In this document: in pieces, positions 23,646 to 31,955 of the stretch
Layout of the letters: the number at the start of each line of letters is the position of its first letter
Numbering within the stretch: the stretch's first letter is position 1
Assembly: GCA_910577995.1 (NCBI GenBank)
Contig: CAJTND010000014.1
Coordinates: 1 to 34,075, forward strand
Direction of reading: 5' to 3'
DNA length: 34,075 bases
Source of the DNA: an uncultured Christensenella sp.
GTDB lineage: Bacteria > Bacillota > Clostridia > Christensenellales > Pumilibacteraceae
Position numbers and translations under genes: made by a program
The notes under the pieces: generated by a model
Database searches by the model: none
What the model was told of the DNA's origin: nothing
What the model saw: the letters and a program-made list of their open reading frames with translations, nothing else

Positions 23646-25082
23646 ATGAGAGAGACGATCGGAAAGATACTCGATATCGAGCGCGAGCAGGAGCGGCGTT
23701 ATCGCAATAGCGCGCTCAAACGATACAATACCGGCGAGAAGATACATCGCAAGCAGTTGGAGTTTCACCGTTGCAAAAAGCGCAATCGCTGGGTGTTCGG
23801 CGGCAACCGCACGGGCAAGACCGAGTGCGGCGCGGCGGAGACCGTTTGGCTCGCGCGCGGCAATCATCCTTACCGCGAGAACAAGCCGACCGTCGGCTGG
23901 GTCGTCAGTCTTTCGCGCAAGGTGCAGCGCGACGTAGCGCAGAAAAAGATACTCGCATATCTCGATCCCGATTGGATAGCGGACATCGTGATGGAGAGCG
24001 GCAAGGCGCAAAACCCGTCGGGCGGCGTTATCGATTACATAGCGGTAAAAAACGTTTTCGGGTCGCTGAGCATCATTGGGTTCAAGACGTGCGAGGCGGG
24101 ACGCGATAAGTTTGCCGGCGCGTCGCTCGATTACGTTTGGTTCGACGAAGAGCCGCCCGAGGACGTTTACGACGAATGCGCAATGCGCGTCGTCGACAGG
24201 AAGGGGCTTATCTACGGCACGATGACGCCGCTTTTGGGGCTGACGTTCGTTTACGAGCGCATCTATCTCAATCGCAACAACGATCCCGAGATCTGGCACG
24301 AGTTCATGGAATGGGCGGACAACCCGTATCTCGACAGCGGCGAGGTCGAGCGCATCTCCGCCGCAATGACCGAAGCCGAGCGCGACGTAAGGCGGTTCGG
24401 GCGGTTCGTCGACGCGCGCGGCGCGGTCTACACGGAGTTTGACGAGCGCGTGCATGTTATCAAGCCGTTCGACGTGCCGAAGGAATGGCAGGACCGATTA
24501 TCTATCGATCCCGGGCTTCACAATCCGTTGGCCTGTCACTGGTACGCCGTCGATCATGACGGGAACGTTTACGTTGTGGCGGAGCACTACGAGTCGGGGC
24601 TGTCCGTCGACAGACACTGCCGCGAGATAAAGCGCATTTGCGCCGAGCTCGGCTGGCATACCGATCGCGGCGGGCGCGTGCATGCGCTTATAGACAGCGC
24701 GGCGACGCAGCACACTCTGAATGCGGAAAAGTCGGTCGCGGAGCTGTTCTGCGAAAACGGCGTGCTCGTCGATACGCGCGTCGATAAGGATCTGTTTTCT
24801 GGCATCAACCGAGTAAAGAGCTATCTTATGTGCGACGGCAAGCCGAGGCTGTTCGTTTTTGCCACGTGCGTCAATATGATACGCGAGCTTAAAAGCTATC
24901 GCTGGGGCGACGGCGACAGACCCGTAAAGGTCGACGATCACTGTATTGACGAGCTTAGGTATTATCTTGCGTCGCGCCCGTCGCCGCCGAAGCGCGCGCG
25001 GGTCAAGAGCGAGATCGAGCTGGATAAAGAGCGGCTGATACGGCGGCGCGGCAGGGGGTCGTGGCGGAGGACGTTGGGATAA
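23646..25082 (+). CDS. Phage terminase large subunit
   Basis: The motor-nuclease that packages phage DNA into the capsid through the portal. The ATPase half has Walker A FGGNRTGKT (about residues 51-59) and a Walker B/catalytic segment LDYVWFDEEPPEDVYDE (about 158-174), with the coupling motif GTMTP near residue 190. The nuclease half begins at LSIDPGLHNP (about 284), followed by ALIDSAATQHT and VDDHCIDELRYYLA, which supply the metal-binding acidic residues. Length (478 aa) is typical. The chosen ATG 23646 is preceded by a GGGG-type SD; an upstream in-frame ATG at 23610 lacks one. It heads the + strand late-gene run. A 313-nt repeat-filled gap, not a gene, separates it from the next gene. All key residues are intact. 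Confidence 0.93.
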   Translation: MRETIGKILDIEREQERRYRNSALKRYNTGEKIHRKQLEFHRCKKRNRWVFGGNRTGKTECGAAETVWLARGNHPYRENKPTVGWVVSLSRKVQRDVAQKKILAYLDPDWIADIVMESGKAQNPSGGVIDYIAVKNVFGSLSIIGFKTCEAGRDKFAGASLDYVWFDEEPPEDVYDECAMRVVDRKGLIYGTMTPLLGLTFVYERIYLNRNNDPEIWHEFMEWADNPYLDSGEVERISAAMTEAERDVRRFGRFVDARGAVYTEFDERVHVIKPFDVPKEWQDRLSIDPGLHNPLACHWYAVDHDGNVYVVAEHYESGLSVDRHCREIKRICAELGWHTDRGGRVHALIDSAATQHTLNAEKSVAELFCENGVLVDTRVDKDLFSGINRVKSYLMCDGKPRLFVFATCVNMIRELKSYRWGDGDRPVKVDDHCIDELRYYLASRPSPPKRARVKSEIELDKERLIRRRGRGSWRRTLG

Positions 25083-25098
25083 AGGCTTAGACGCATAA

Positions 25099-25160
25099 GC
25101 CCCTATCGGCACTTCGTGCCACTTCCCCCGAAAGGGGGAAGCGACGGCGTGACGGGGGCA
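25099..25160 (+). repeat. REP-like double-hairpin repeat inside the phage operon
   Basis: GCCCCTATC, hairpin 1 GGCAC-TTC-GTGCC, hairpin 2 CTTCCCCC-GAAA-GGGGGAAG, tail GCGACGGCGTGACGGG. It is the same element as in host spacers and begins 17 nt after the terminase stop. Confidence 0.93.
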
Positions 25161-25234
25161 GAAGTAGAAAGGGAAAGCGACGGCGTGACGGGGAGCATTA
25201 GACGGTAGGTGTTTGATTAAAGCATAGACGCATA

Positions 25235-25300
25235 AGCCCCTATCGTCCTCGCTGTGCTCGGACACTTCCCCCGAAAGGGGAAGCGACGGTGTGACGGGGA
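25235..25300 (+). repeat. REP-like repeat, second copy inside the phage operon
   Basis: Hairpin 1 is GTCC-TCGCTGTGCTC-GGAC, the form seen in the inverted copies elsewhere, and hairpin 2 is shortened (CTTCCCCCGAAAGGGGAAG). Degenerate GAAAGCGACGGCGTGACGGG tails continue to about 25370. The whole gap 25083-25395 is repeat material and holds no gene. Confidence 0.9.
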
Positions 25301-25395
25301 GCAGAAGTAGGAAGGGAAAGCGACGGCGTGACGGGAAGCGGAAGTAATGGGGGAAGTGACGGCGCGTCGGAGTGTGGAGGTAGAGACGGGATTTT

Positions 25396-25722
25396 ATGGG
25401 TATCGAAAACGACGAGATATATTCTGCGGTGGTCAAGCGGGCGCGCGGGTATTCCGCGTGCGAGACGGTGGAGGAGTACGCGATGATAGACGGCGCGTTG
25501 GAGCTTGTCAAAAAGCGGGTGACCGTCAAGGACGTTCCGCCCGATATGACCGCGGCTAAGATGATATTCGACGGAGGGCGCGCGGACGGGTTGAGCGACG
25601 AGGAGCTCGAGCGCGAGCGAGTCAGGCTCTTGAAGGAACTTGCGGAGCTCGATGCGCGCGGAAAAGCTGTTGACAAGCGGCCGAATAACGGTCGGAAAGG
25701 AGGAGCGAATGGAGATAGTTGA
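25396..25722 (+). CDS. Small-terminase-like protein (tentative)
   Basis: A 108-aa soluble protein. Its beginning (AVVKRARGYSACETVEEY) and the middle (VKKRVTVKDVPPDMTAAKMI) follow the pattern of the C-terminal part of many Clostridia-phage small terminase subunits, in which KRALGY...KVPPDxxAxxFW is common. The DNA-binding helix-turn-helix that should precede it is missing, and the usual conserved Trp/Arg ending is replaced by an acidic, Leu-rich helix (LSDEELERERVRLLKELAEL). It is also located after, not before, the large subunit. The SD is weak: GGAGG lies 15 nt upstream of the ATG. It overlaps the next gene by 14 nt. A packaging factor is a reasonable inference; homology is not certain. Confidence 0.45.
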   Translation: MGIENDEIYSAVVKRARGYSACETVEEYAMIDGALELVKKRVTVKDVPPDMTAAKMIFDGGRADGLSDEELERERVRLLKELAELDARGKAVDKRPNNGRKGGANGDS

Positions 25723-25930
25723 CTGCAAACACAACGTGAGGTGCGAGCTGGGCGCATGTCGGGCGAAAGCCGAGCACGTCGTCAAGTTCGACAGGGTGGG
25801 CATACGCAGCGGCATATTCGTATGCGGCAAGTGCCTCGGCGAGCTGTACGCGGCGATAGGCGCGCGCATAGTGCCTAAGTCCGTAGAGACTGCGAAAAAG
25901 CGCGGCAGGAGATCGGGCGATGAGGCGTGA
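25709..25930 (+). CDS. Small Cys-rich phage protein (zinc-ribbon-like)
   Basis: A 73-aa protein with Cys at positions 6, 12, 17, 39 and 42. The last two form CGKC, and the first group gives a loose CxxxxxCxxxxC, so a zinc-binding knuckle is likely, though not proven. The C-terminus is basic (KKRGRRSG). ATG 25709 has a strong AAAGGAGGAG SD upstream, and its ends overlap both neighbours, showing a tightly packed operon. Small Cys-rich proteins of unknown role are common next to portal genes in Clostridia phages. Confidence 0.65.
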   Translation: MEIVDCKHNVRCELGACRAKAEHVVKFDRVGIRSGIFVCGKCLGELYAAIGARIVPKSVETAKKRGRRSGDEA

Positions 25931-27761
25931 GTACGAAGAAGAGCTCGTCGCGTCGGTCGTCAAGGATTTCGAGGAGCGGCGCGAAGCGCGTCGACCGTTT
26001 GAAACGCAGTGGCGGCTCGATCTTAATTTTTACATGGGCGATCAGTACTGCGCGGCGACGGCGACGGGCGAGATCGAGGACGTCGAGCGCGAGTATTACT
26101 GGCAGGAACGCGAGGTATTCAACCATATCGCGCCGCTCGTAGAGACGCGAAGCGCAAAGCTGAACGGAGTCCGCCCGACTATGACGGTGCGCCCGTTCTC
26201 GTCGGACGACGGCGACGTAAAGACGGCAAAGACCGCGTCCAAGATACTCGCGTCCGCTTGCGACAAGCTGGATATGGACGCGGTGCTCGCAGAGGGCACC
26301 GTTTGGTCGGAGATAACGGGCACGGTGTTCTATTACGTCGGTTGGGACGGGAACGCAGGCATGGACGTCGGCGGCGCGAAGGAGGGCGAGGCTTGCGTCA
26401 AGGTCGTGCCGCCGTTCGAGATATATCCCGACAGCGTGCTCAATCAGAACCTCGGCGACTGCCGCTCGGTAATACGCGCCCGCGCGGTGGACGTTGCCGA
26501 GCTGAAACGCGTTTTCGGCAAGGTCGTAGAGCCGGAAAAGACTGAGACCGTCGGCATCGTCGCCGCCGCGGTCGGGGGCGGTCTGACCTCGGTCGGAGTG
26601 CTGAACAAGCTGACCGTTTCCCGTCCGGACGGGCACGCGGTGCTTATCGAGCGTTATGCGCTGCCGAGCGCGGACAAGCCTAACGGCGAGTACGTCGCCG
26701 TTGCGAACGGCGTTTTGCTGTGCCGCGGCGAGCTGCCGTTCGTCAACGGTACGGACGGCGCGCGGACGTTCCCGTTCGTCAAGCAGGTGTCGCTTTTGAA
26801 CGCGGGATGCTTTTTCGGCGCGTCGATCGTGGAGCGCGCGATACCCGTTCAGCGCGCGTATAACGCCGTCAAGAACAGGAAGCACGAGCTTTTGAACAGA
26901 CTGTCGATGGGCGTGATGGCGGTGGAGGACGGGTCTGTCGATATAGACAACCTCGAGCAGGAGGGCATTTCGCCCGGCAAGATCCTCGTCTACCGTCAGG
27001 GCGCGACGCCGCCGCGCATGGTCGATTGCGGCAGTGTGCCGTCGGGGTTCGATGCGGAAGAGGCGCGGCTTCTGAACGAGTTTACGCAGGTAAGCGGCGT
27101 CAGCGAGATCATGCGGTCGTCGCGCGACGCGTCGTCGGCGATGAGCGGCGCGGCTTTGCAGCTGTTGATCGAACAGGACGATACGCGGTTGTCGCTGTCG
27201 GCGGAGCACGTGCGGCTCGCCGCGCGCGAGATAGCGCGGCAGTTGATACGGCTTTACAAGCAGTTCGGCACAGACGCGCGGCTGAGCCGTATCGTCGGAG
27301 ATAACGGGCGCGTCGAGCTTTTGCGCTGGTCGGCGTCGGACATTTCGAGCGACGACGTAGTTTTCGAGACGGACAACGAGCTGCTGTCGACGCCTGCGAT
27401 GCGGCAGAACATGATGTTCGAGCTGTACAAGCTCGGGCTGCTGTTCGACGGCGACGGCAAGATGACCGACGGGGCGAGGCACAGGTTTTTGGAGGCGCTC
27501 GGATACGGCGGTTGGGACGGCGGCGTCGATCTTGCGACGGTGCATGCCGGCGTTGCCGATACGGAGAACGTAAAGGATAAATACGCGCTCGGCGAGTTCG
27601 ACGATCACGATCTGCATATCGACGCGCACGTCAAATATTTGCTGTCCGAGCGTCCGCTCGGCAAGCGTGCGGAACGGCTCAAAGCGCATATCCGCGAGCA
27701 CGAGGCGGCGCGCGCCGCCGTTTCCGCAACGGGAGGGGAAAATGAAAAGATCGAGATGTGA
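25920..27761 (+). CDS. Phage portal protein
   Basis: The dodecameric ring at the capsid vertex through which DNA enters and leaves. This 613-aa protein has the size and gene position expected of a short-tailed-phage portal, between the terminase and the scaffold/capsid pair. Family-like features are the opening ERREARRPFETQWRLDLNFY with MGDQY, the central IVERAIPVQRAYNAVKNRKH segment (about residues 300-320), which fits the portal stem region, and the MRSSRDASSAMSGAALQLLI stretch (about 400-420). The C-terminal part is charged and helical. SD AGGAGA is 7-8 nt before the ATG. It overlaps the previous and next genes. No exact family name can be given, but a portal is the only good fit. Confidence 0.85.
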   Translation: MRREYEEELVASVVKDFEERREARRPFETQWRLDLNFYMGDQYCAATATGEIEDVEREYYWQEREVFNHIAPLVETRSAKLNGVRPTMTVRPFSSDDGDVKTAKTASKILASACDKLDMDAVLAEGTVWSEITGTVFYYVGWDGNAGMDVGGAKEGEACVKVVPPFEIYPDSVLNQNLGDCRSVIRARAVDVAELKRVFGKVVEPEKTETVGIVAAAVGGGLTSVGVLNKLTVSRPDGHAVLIERYALPSADKPNGEYVAVANGVLLCRGELPFVNGTDGARTFPFVKQVSLLNAGCFFGASIVERAIPVQRAYNAVKNRKHELLNRLSMGVMAVEDGSVDIDNLEQEGISPGKILVYRQGATPPRMVDCGSVPSGFDAEEARLLNEFTQVSGVSEIMRSSRDASSAMSGAALQLLIEQDDTRLSLSAEHVRLAAREIARQLIRLYKQFGTDARLSRIVGDNGRVELLRWSASDISSDDVVFETDNELLSTPAMRQNMMFELYKLGLLFDGDGKMTDGARHRFLEALGYGGWDGGVDLATVHAGVADTENVKDKYALGEFDDHDLHIDAHVKYLLSERPLGKRAERLKAHIREHEAARAAVSATGGENEKIEM

Positions 27762-28308
27762 CGATGCGGCCGTCGCCGCCGAGAGCGGTATGGACGGGCT
27801 GGGGAAGTTCGGTTCGACAGAGGAACTGCTTTCCGCCTATAATGCGCTCCAAAGCGAATTCACCAAGCGGTGCCAGCTCGTAAAAGAGCTACAAGCGCGG
27901 CTCGACGCTACGGACGCACAGGCGGAGGATAACGCCGCGCCGCGGTCGTCGGCGCAGTGCGGCGGTGCGGACGGAACGATCGCGGAGTGCGGCGAGCAGG
28001 CTATCGCCGAAGTTTCCGCGGACGCGGAGCGCGCGGTCATGACGGACGGCGCGGACGAAGCGGACTATGACGAAGCGCGCATAGCGGAGGCTTTGGCTAC
28101 GGTAGCCGCCAATGCGGCGGAATGCGCGGCGACGCTCGCGAGCTTGCAGCCCGTTATGGACGAGTGCCTTGCGCGCTACAAAAAGAAGCTGCTCGGGCTC
28201 GGAACGTTCGGCATGCCGTGCGGTACGGCGGTGATAACGCCCGCACGGCGACCGAGGACGCTTTCCGAGGCCAAGCGGCTTGCCGACGAAATGCTCAAAT
28301 ACAATTAA
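27742..28308 (+). CDS. Probable phage head scaffolding protein
   Basis: A 188-aa acidic, Ala-rich, helical protein directly before the major capsid gene. The segment GKFGSTEELLSAYNALQ-SEFTKRCQLVKELQ (about residues 21-52) is a pattern often seen in proteins between portal and capsid genes of Clostridia phages. The middle, rich in Ala, Asp and Glu, is of low complexity, and the C-terminus is basic (ARRPRTLSEAKRLADEMLKYN), as expected for a scaffold that binds capsid subunits. Start ATG 27742 has GGGAGGGG upstream and lies inside the end of the portal gene. Assignment rests on position and composition. Confidence 0.65.
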   Translation: MKRSRCDDAAVAAESGMDGLGKFGSTEELLSAYNALQSEFTKRCQLVKELQARLDATDAQAEDNAAPRSSAQCGGADGTIAECGEQAIAEVSADAERAVMTDGADEADYDEARIAEALATVAANAAECAATLASLQPVMDECLARYKKKLLGLGTFGMPCGTAVITPARRPRTLSEAKRLADEMLKYN

Positions 28309-28320
28309 AAGGAGAGAAAC

Positions 28321-29469
28321 ATGGTAACTATACAAAACGCGGAAAACGCGCTCAAAACCGTATACCTCGGCACGGTGACGGAGCTTTTGAACACGAGGGT
28401 AAACCCGCTGCTCGCCAAGATAGAGCAGACCTCCGCCGACGTGTGGGGCAAGGAGATACGCACCGCCGCCAAGTTCGGCATAAACGGCGGTATCGGCGCG
28501 GGCGACGAGGACGGCGATCTGCCCGACGCTTACGGCAATAACTATCTTCAATTCACGTCGACGCTGAAAAACCTTTACGGTCAGATCGAGATCTCGGACA
28601 AGGCGATACGCGCGTCCGCCGACGGGCGCGGCGCGTTTACCGACCTACTCAACGCCGAGCTCGAGGGGCTGTTGAACGCGTCCAAATTCAACCTCGGGCG
28701 CATGCTCTACGGCGACGGCACGGGCAAGCTCTGCACGTTCAAGACCGACGCGGGCGATGTCGCCGCAGACAACGTGAGAAACCTCATCGAGGGGCTTGCG
28801 GTCGATATATATTCGTCGGCGGGCGCGAAGAAGGGCACGGCGCGCATAACCTACGTCGACCGAGCGAATAAGCGCGTCACGCTCGACGACGCGACCGTAA
28901 CGATAACCGACGGCGACTCCGCGTATGTTCAGGGCTCTAAGGACAAGGAGATAACGGGTATCGGCGCGCTGTTTAACGGCACGAGCATTTACGGCGTGCA
29001 AAAGAGCGCGCATCCCTTCCTCAATCCGTACACGAAGAACGTCGGCGGCGGTATCGACGAGATCGTGATGCAGGAGGCGATAGACGCGCTCGATAACGAC
29101 GCGGGCTCGGCGGTCGACTTTATTGCGTGCTCCCAGGACGTTAAGTATTCGTTCATCGATTACATGTCGGCGTTCAAGCGCAACATCGATTTCATGGAGC
29201 TCGAGGGCGGATTCAAGACGCTTTCCTATAACGGTCTGCCGCTCGTCTACGACAGGTTCGTGCCCGACGGCTGTATGTATCTTCTTAATACGAAGGCGTT
29301 CAAACTGCATATGCTCTGCGACTGGCGTTTCCTCGAAACGGAGAACGGCAAGATCCTGCGTCAGAATCAGGGCAAGCCGACCTATACGGCGACGCTCGTC
29401 AAGTACTGCGATCTTATCTGCTCCAAGCCCAACGGTCAGGCGATGCTGACGGGCATCACGCGCTCTTGA
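28321..29469 (+). CDS. Phage major capsid protein
   Basis: A 382-aa protein in the capsid slot, after the scaffold. The start (MVTIQNAENALKTVYLGTVT) and the sequence NTRVNPLLAKIEQTSADVWG, followed by YLQFTSTLKNLYGQIEISDKAI, match the N-terminal arm and first part of HK97-fold capsid proteins of short-tailed phages. The C-terminal part (LPLVYDRFVPDGCMYLLNTK) fits the last domain. A strong AAAAGGAG SD and a 12-nt gap to the scaffold gene suggest high expression. No protease gene is seen and no cleavage region is obvious. The protein has no sign of damage. Confidence 0.88.
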   Translation: MVTIQNAENALKTVYLGTVTELLNTRVNPLLAKIEQTSADVWGKEIRTAAKFGINGGIGAGDEDGDLPDAYGNNYLQFTSTLKNLYGQIEISDKAIRASADGRGAFTDLLNAELEGLLNASKFNLGRMLYGDGTGKLCTFKTDAGDVAADNVRNLIEGLAVDIYSSAGAKKGTARITYVDRANKRVTLDDATVTITDGDSAYVQGSKDKEITGIGALFNGTSIYGVQKSAHPFLNPYTKNVGGGIDEIVMQEAIDALDNDAGSAVDFIACSQDVKYSFIDYMSAFKRNIDFMELEGGFKTLSYNGLPLVYDRFVPDGCMYLLNTKAFKLHMLCDWRFLETENGKILRQNQGKPTYTATLVKYCDLICSKPNGQAMLTGITRS

Positions 29470-29492
29470 CGGGGCGGGTGATAGAGGACGAT

Positions 29493-29729
29493 ATGCTCGG
29501 CATCGCGCGGCGGCTGAAAAGCATCGACGACGGCTATTTCATCTTTCTTAATTACAGGACGGGCAAGCTCGAGGTGCATAACGATAAGAACGGGGCGAAC
29601 ACGCTTTGCCTCGTTCTGCCGTACGACGCGCTCGACGAACGCACTGTCAGGCGCGTGCGCGAGACGCGGATAGAACGCGCGAGGGAGCTTATCGCGGAGC
29701 TCGAACGCTCGCAAAGGAGGGCGGTATGA
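29493..29729 (+). CDS. Small phage head protein
   Basis: A 78-aa protein directly after the capsid gene. The pattern (LGIARRLKSIDDGYFIFLNY, FEVH-like LEVHNDK, LCLVLPYDALDERTVRRVRE) recurs in small proteins at this position in Clostridia phages, where the function is unknown. The start is chosen as ATG 29493 with GAGG 5 nt upstream; TTG 29466 and GTG 29478 are in-frame alternatives, the former overlapping the capsid stop. The C-terminus is basic and helical. It overlaps the next gene by 4 nt. Confidence 0.68.
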   Translation: MLGIARRLKSIDDGYFIFLNYRTGKLEVHNDKNGANTLCLVLPYDALDERTVRRVRETRIERARELIAELERSQRRAV

Positions 29730-30280
29730 CGGTAAGACAGGCGGCGGTCGCGGCGGCGCGGATACTTCAAGCGGACGATGCGGAGGCGCTCCTCACCGAC
29801 GGGGAAAAAACGGACGATGAGATCATGCTCGACGAGGACGTCAAGGCTTTGGCGACGGCGGTCAACCTCGCCGCGGCGGAAATGAGCGGCGACGGCTTCC
29901 CGATAGTTCGGCGCGTCGACGCGGAGTCCGTCGGCGGACGTATACCGCTCGCGGACCTGCCCGATCTCGTCGGCGTGACGGCGGTGGAGCGCGGCGGACT
30001 GCCCGTGCGGTTCGCGGTGGGAAAGACGGATATCGAGGTCGCGGACGACGGCGGGCATACCGTCGTTTATACCGCGGTCGCGGCGGAAAAAGCGCTGTCG
30101 GACGATGTGGAGCTCGGCGCGTTCGCCGCGGGGCTCATAGAGTATCTCGCGGCGCGTGATTACTGCCTCATCACGGGCAGGACGGACGAGGCGTCGATCT
30201 GGGATCAGCGTTACGTCGCGGAGTCCGAAAAACGTCGGCTCTCGCGCAGGGCAAGACTGCCGCGGCGACGGTGGGCGTGA
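29726..30280 (+). CDS. Probable head-to-tail connector protein
   Basis: A 184-aa protein with position and shape of a connector (adaptor) between portal and tail. The N-terminus is helical (VRQAAVAAARIL), the central part has an insert of beta-type sequence (IPLADLPDLVGVTAVERGG), and the C-terminal EYLAARDYCLITGRTDEASI-WDQRY region with a basic end (RRARLPRRRW) is a recognisable feature of such proteins in Clostridia phages. Start ATG 29726 follows AAAGGAGG. A repeat-filled spacer of 269 nt follows, the second interruption of the operon by repeats. Confidence 0.65.
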   Translation: MTVRQAAVAAARILQADDAEALLTDGEKTDDEIMLDEDVKALATAVNLAAAEMSGDGFPIVRRVDAESVGGRIPLADLPDLVGVTAVERGGLPVRFAVGKTDIEVADDGGHTVVYTAVAAEKALSDDVELGAFAAGLIEYLAARDYCLITGRTDEASIWDQRYVAESEKRRLSRRARLPRRRWA

Positions 30281-30289
30281 GAGGGTGAG

Positions 30290-30403
30290 ATTTTCGCTCG
30301 CGCTCGGAGCGACAAAACGAGCACGGCGGCGAACGGGCGTGAGATGGATGAGACTCTTCGCTTCGCTCAGAGTGACAAAACAGGCACGGCGGCGAACGGG
30401 CGT
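30290..30403 (+). repeat. Two copies of the second host repeat family, inside the phage operon
   Basis: A GAGATTTTCGCTCGCGCTC-GGAGCGACAAAACGAGCACG unit at 30290 and a GAGACTCTTCGCTTCGCTC-AGAGTGACAAAACAGGCACG unit at 30350, each followed by GCGGCGAACGGGCGT, with a 63-bp period. The same element is in the host spacers at 12070, 12478 and 22273. Confidence 0.85.
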
Positions 30404-30404
30404 T

Positions 30405-30515
30405 GCGGAACGGCGGAATGTTTCAAAACCTTTTCGATTTGCTATGTAAGAAAGCGGAACGGCATAATGCTTCAAAGCCTTTTCGATTTGTTATGTAAGA
30501 AAGCGGAACGGCATA
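30405..30515 (+). repeat. 49-bp tandem repeat, two full copies and a partial third
   Basis: Units begin at 30405, 30454 and 30503 with GCGGAACGGC. Each full unit holds TTTTCGATTTGYTATGTAAG near its end. It has no open frame of note and ends 34 nt before the nozzle-like gene. Confidence 0.93.
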
Positions 30516-30549
30516 TCGAATAAGATAACGAATAATAGGGGTCAAAAGA

Positions 30550-31938
30550 ATGAAGATACCGACAAGAACGAGATACAGAAAGCGCATCGGCGCGTTTTCC
30601 GCGGTAGACGTCAAGCATGACGAGAGCGTGGTGTCGTTCTCGACGGCGGCGGAGTTTTACAACTTCGACATGTCGTCGGGCAGTCTGCGCGACGGGTACG
30701 GGCTCGAGCTGAACAAGCTCGTTCCCGTGTCGTCGTCGGGCTATTGGGTGTATCGCTACTATTCCGAGGAGGCGGGGCGGAACGTCGATCAGTACGTCTA
30801 TCAAATGGTGACGGGCGCACTGCGTTACTACGATTCGTACACAGGCAGAACGAAGCTGATCTCGTCGACGTCGTACCCGCCTATCGACGCGCTCAATTAC
30901 AGGCTCAACGGCAAGGACGTGCTGTTGATGTCGTGCGAGGGGCACAGACTTTTGACCTGGGACGGCGCGGCGCTCGTCGAGCATGCGGAAACGCCCGTGA
31001 TAACGTCGATGGCGCTTCACTACGAGCGGCTGTTCGTCACGAGCCGTTCCGACCCGACAAAGGTCTTTTTCTCGGACGACCTCGATCCGACCAACTGGAC
31101 GGCGAGTGCGACCGAGGGCGGATTCATAGAGCTTCTCGACGAGCGCGGCGAGCTGAACAAGGTAGTTTCGTTCGCCAACTATCTGTATATATTCCGCGAC
31201 CGCGGGATAAGCCGAGTGACCGCATACGCCGATCAAACGGAGTTTTCCGTCGCCAATCTTTTCGTATCGGCGGGCAGGATATACCCCGAGAGCATCGCAA
31301 AGTGCGGCACAGTGATAACCTTTCTCGCGTCCGACGGGCTGTACGTCTTTGACGGTTACGAATGCCGGCGCGTCCTGCGCGAGCTCGACGGGCTGTTCAC
31401 GGATAGGGCGGTCGCCTGCGCGTTCCACAACGGCAAGTACTTTCTGTCGTGCGTCATGGACTTTGCCGACGGGCGGAGCATCGGCTGCGAGAGCGTCGAG
31501 CATACCGCCAACGCGCTTCTCGTGTTCGATCCCGTGTCGGGCGAATACTCGATAACGCGCGGCGTGGATATCAGTTTTTTGGGCTCGTGCTCGTTCGACG
31601 GTACGGACTTCTTGATGGCGCACGACAAGCTGTCGAGCGGGGTAGTCGTACGCAACGGGATGCGGTTCAATAAGCTGCTGCCCAAACGGTGGCGCGGTCC
31701 GATGACCGATTTCGGCGCGCCCGATCTGACCAAAGCCGTGCGCGAGATCTACGTCGACAGCGCGACGGACTGCGCGTTGACCGTCGACGTCGGCAAAAAG
31801 ACAAAGACCAAGACCGCGGCTGCGGGCAGTCGGCGCGTAAGGTTCAACGTCGCCGCGAAACGCCTGTCGCTCGCGATAGACTGCGACGCGAGCGACTGCA
31901 ACATCGCGCCGCCGACGCTCGTTTATACGAGCTACTGA
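30550..31938 (+). CDS. Probable tail nozzle / tail accessory protein (P22 gp10-like)
   Basis: A 462-aa, strongly beta-rich protein with repeated short strands separated by Asp/Gly turns (for example LYIFRDRGISRVTAYADQTE, FLASDGLYVFDGYECRR, FLSCVMDFADGRSIGC). It reads like a beta-propeller, and length and position match the P22 gp10 tail accessory factor (about 470 aa), which forms the nozzle of short-tailed phages. A basic start (MKIPTRTRYRKRI) precedes it. No tail-tube, tape-measure or fibre gene accompanies it. The SD is weak (AGGGG about 10 nt upstream). Fold and role are inferred from sequence pattern and context, not from a decisive motif. Confidence 0.6.
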   Translation: MKIPTRTRYRKRIGAFSAVDVKHDESVVSFSTAAEFYNFDMSSGSLRDGYGLELNKLVPVSSSGYWVYRYYSEEAGRNVDQYVYQMVTGALRYYDSYTGRTKLISSTSYPPIDALNYRLNGKDVLLMSCEGHRLLTWDGAALVEHAETPVITSMALHYERLFVTSRSDPTKVFFSDDLDPTNWTASATEGGFIELLDERGELNKVVSFANYLYIFRDRGISRVTAYADQTEFSVANLFVSAGRIYPESIAKCGTVITFLASDGLYVFDGYECRRVLRELDGLFTDRAVACAFHNGKYFLSCVMDFADGRSIGCESVEHTANALLVFDPVSGEYSITRGVDISFLGSCSFDGTDFLMAHDKLSSGVVVRNGMRFNKLLPKRWRGPMTDFGAPDLTKAVREIYVDSATDCALTVDVGKKTKTKTAAAGSRRVRFNVAAKRLSLAIDCDASDCNIAPPTLVYTSY

Positions 31939-31955
31939 TAAAGGAGGTTCGAGCT

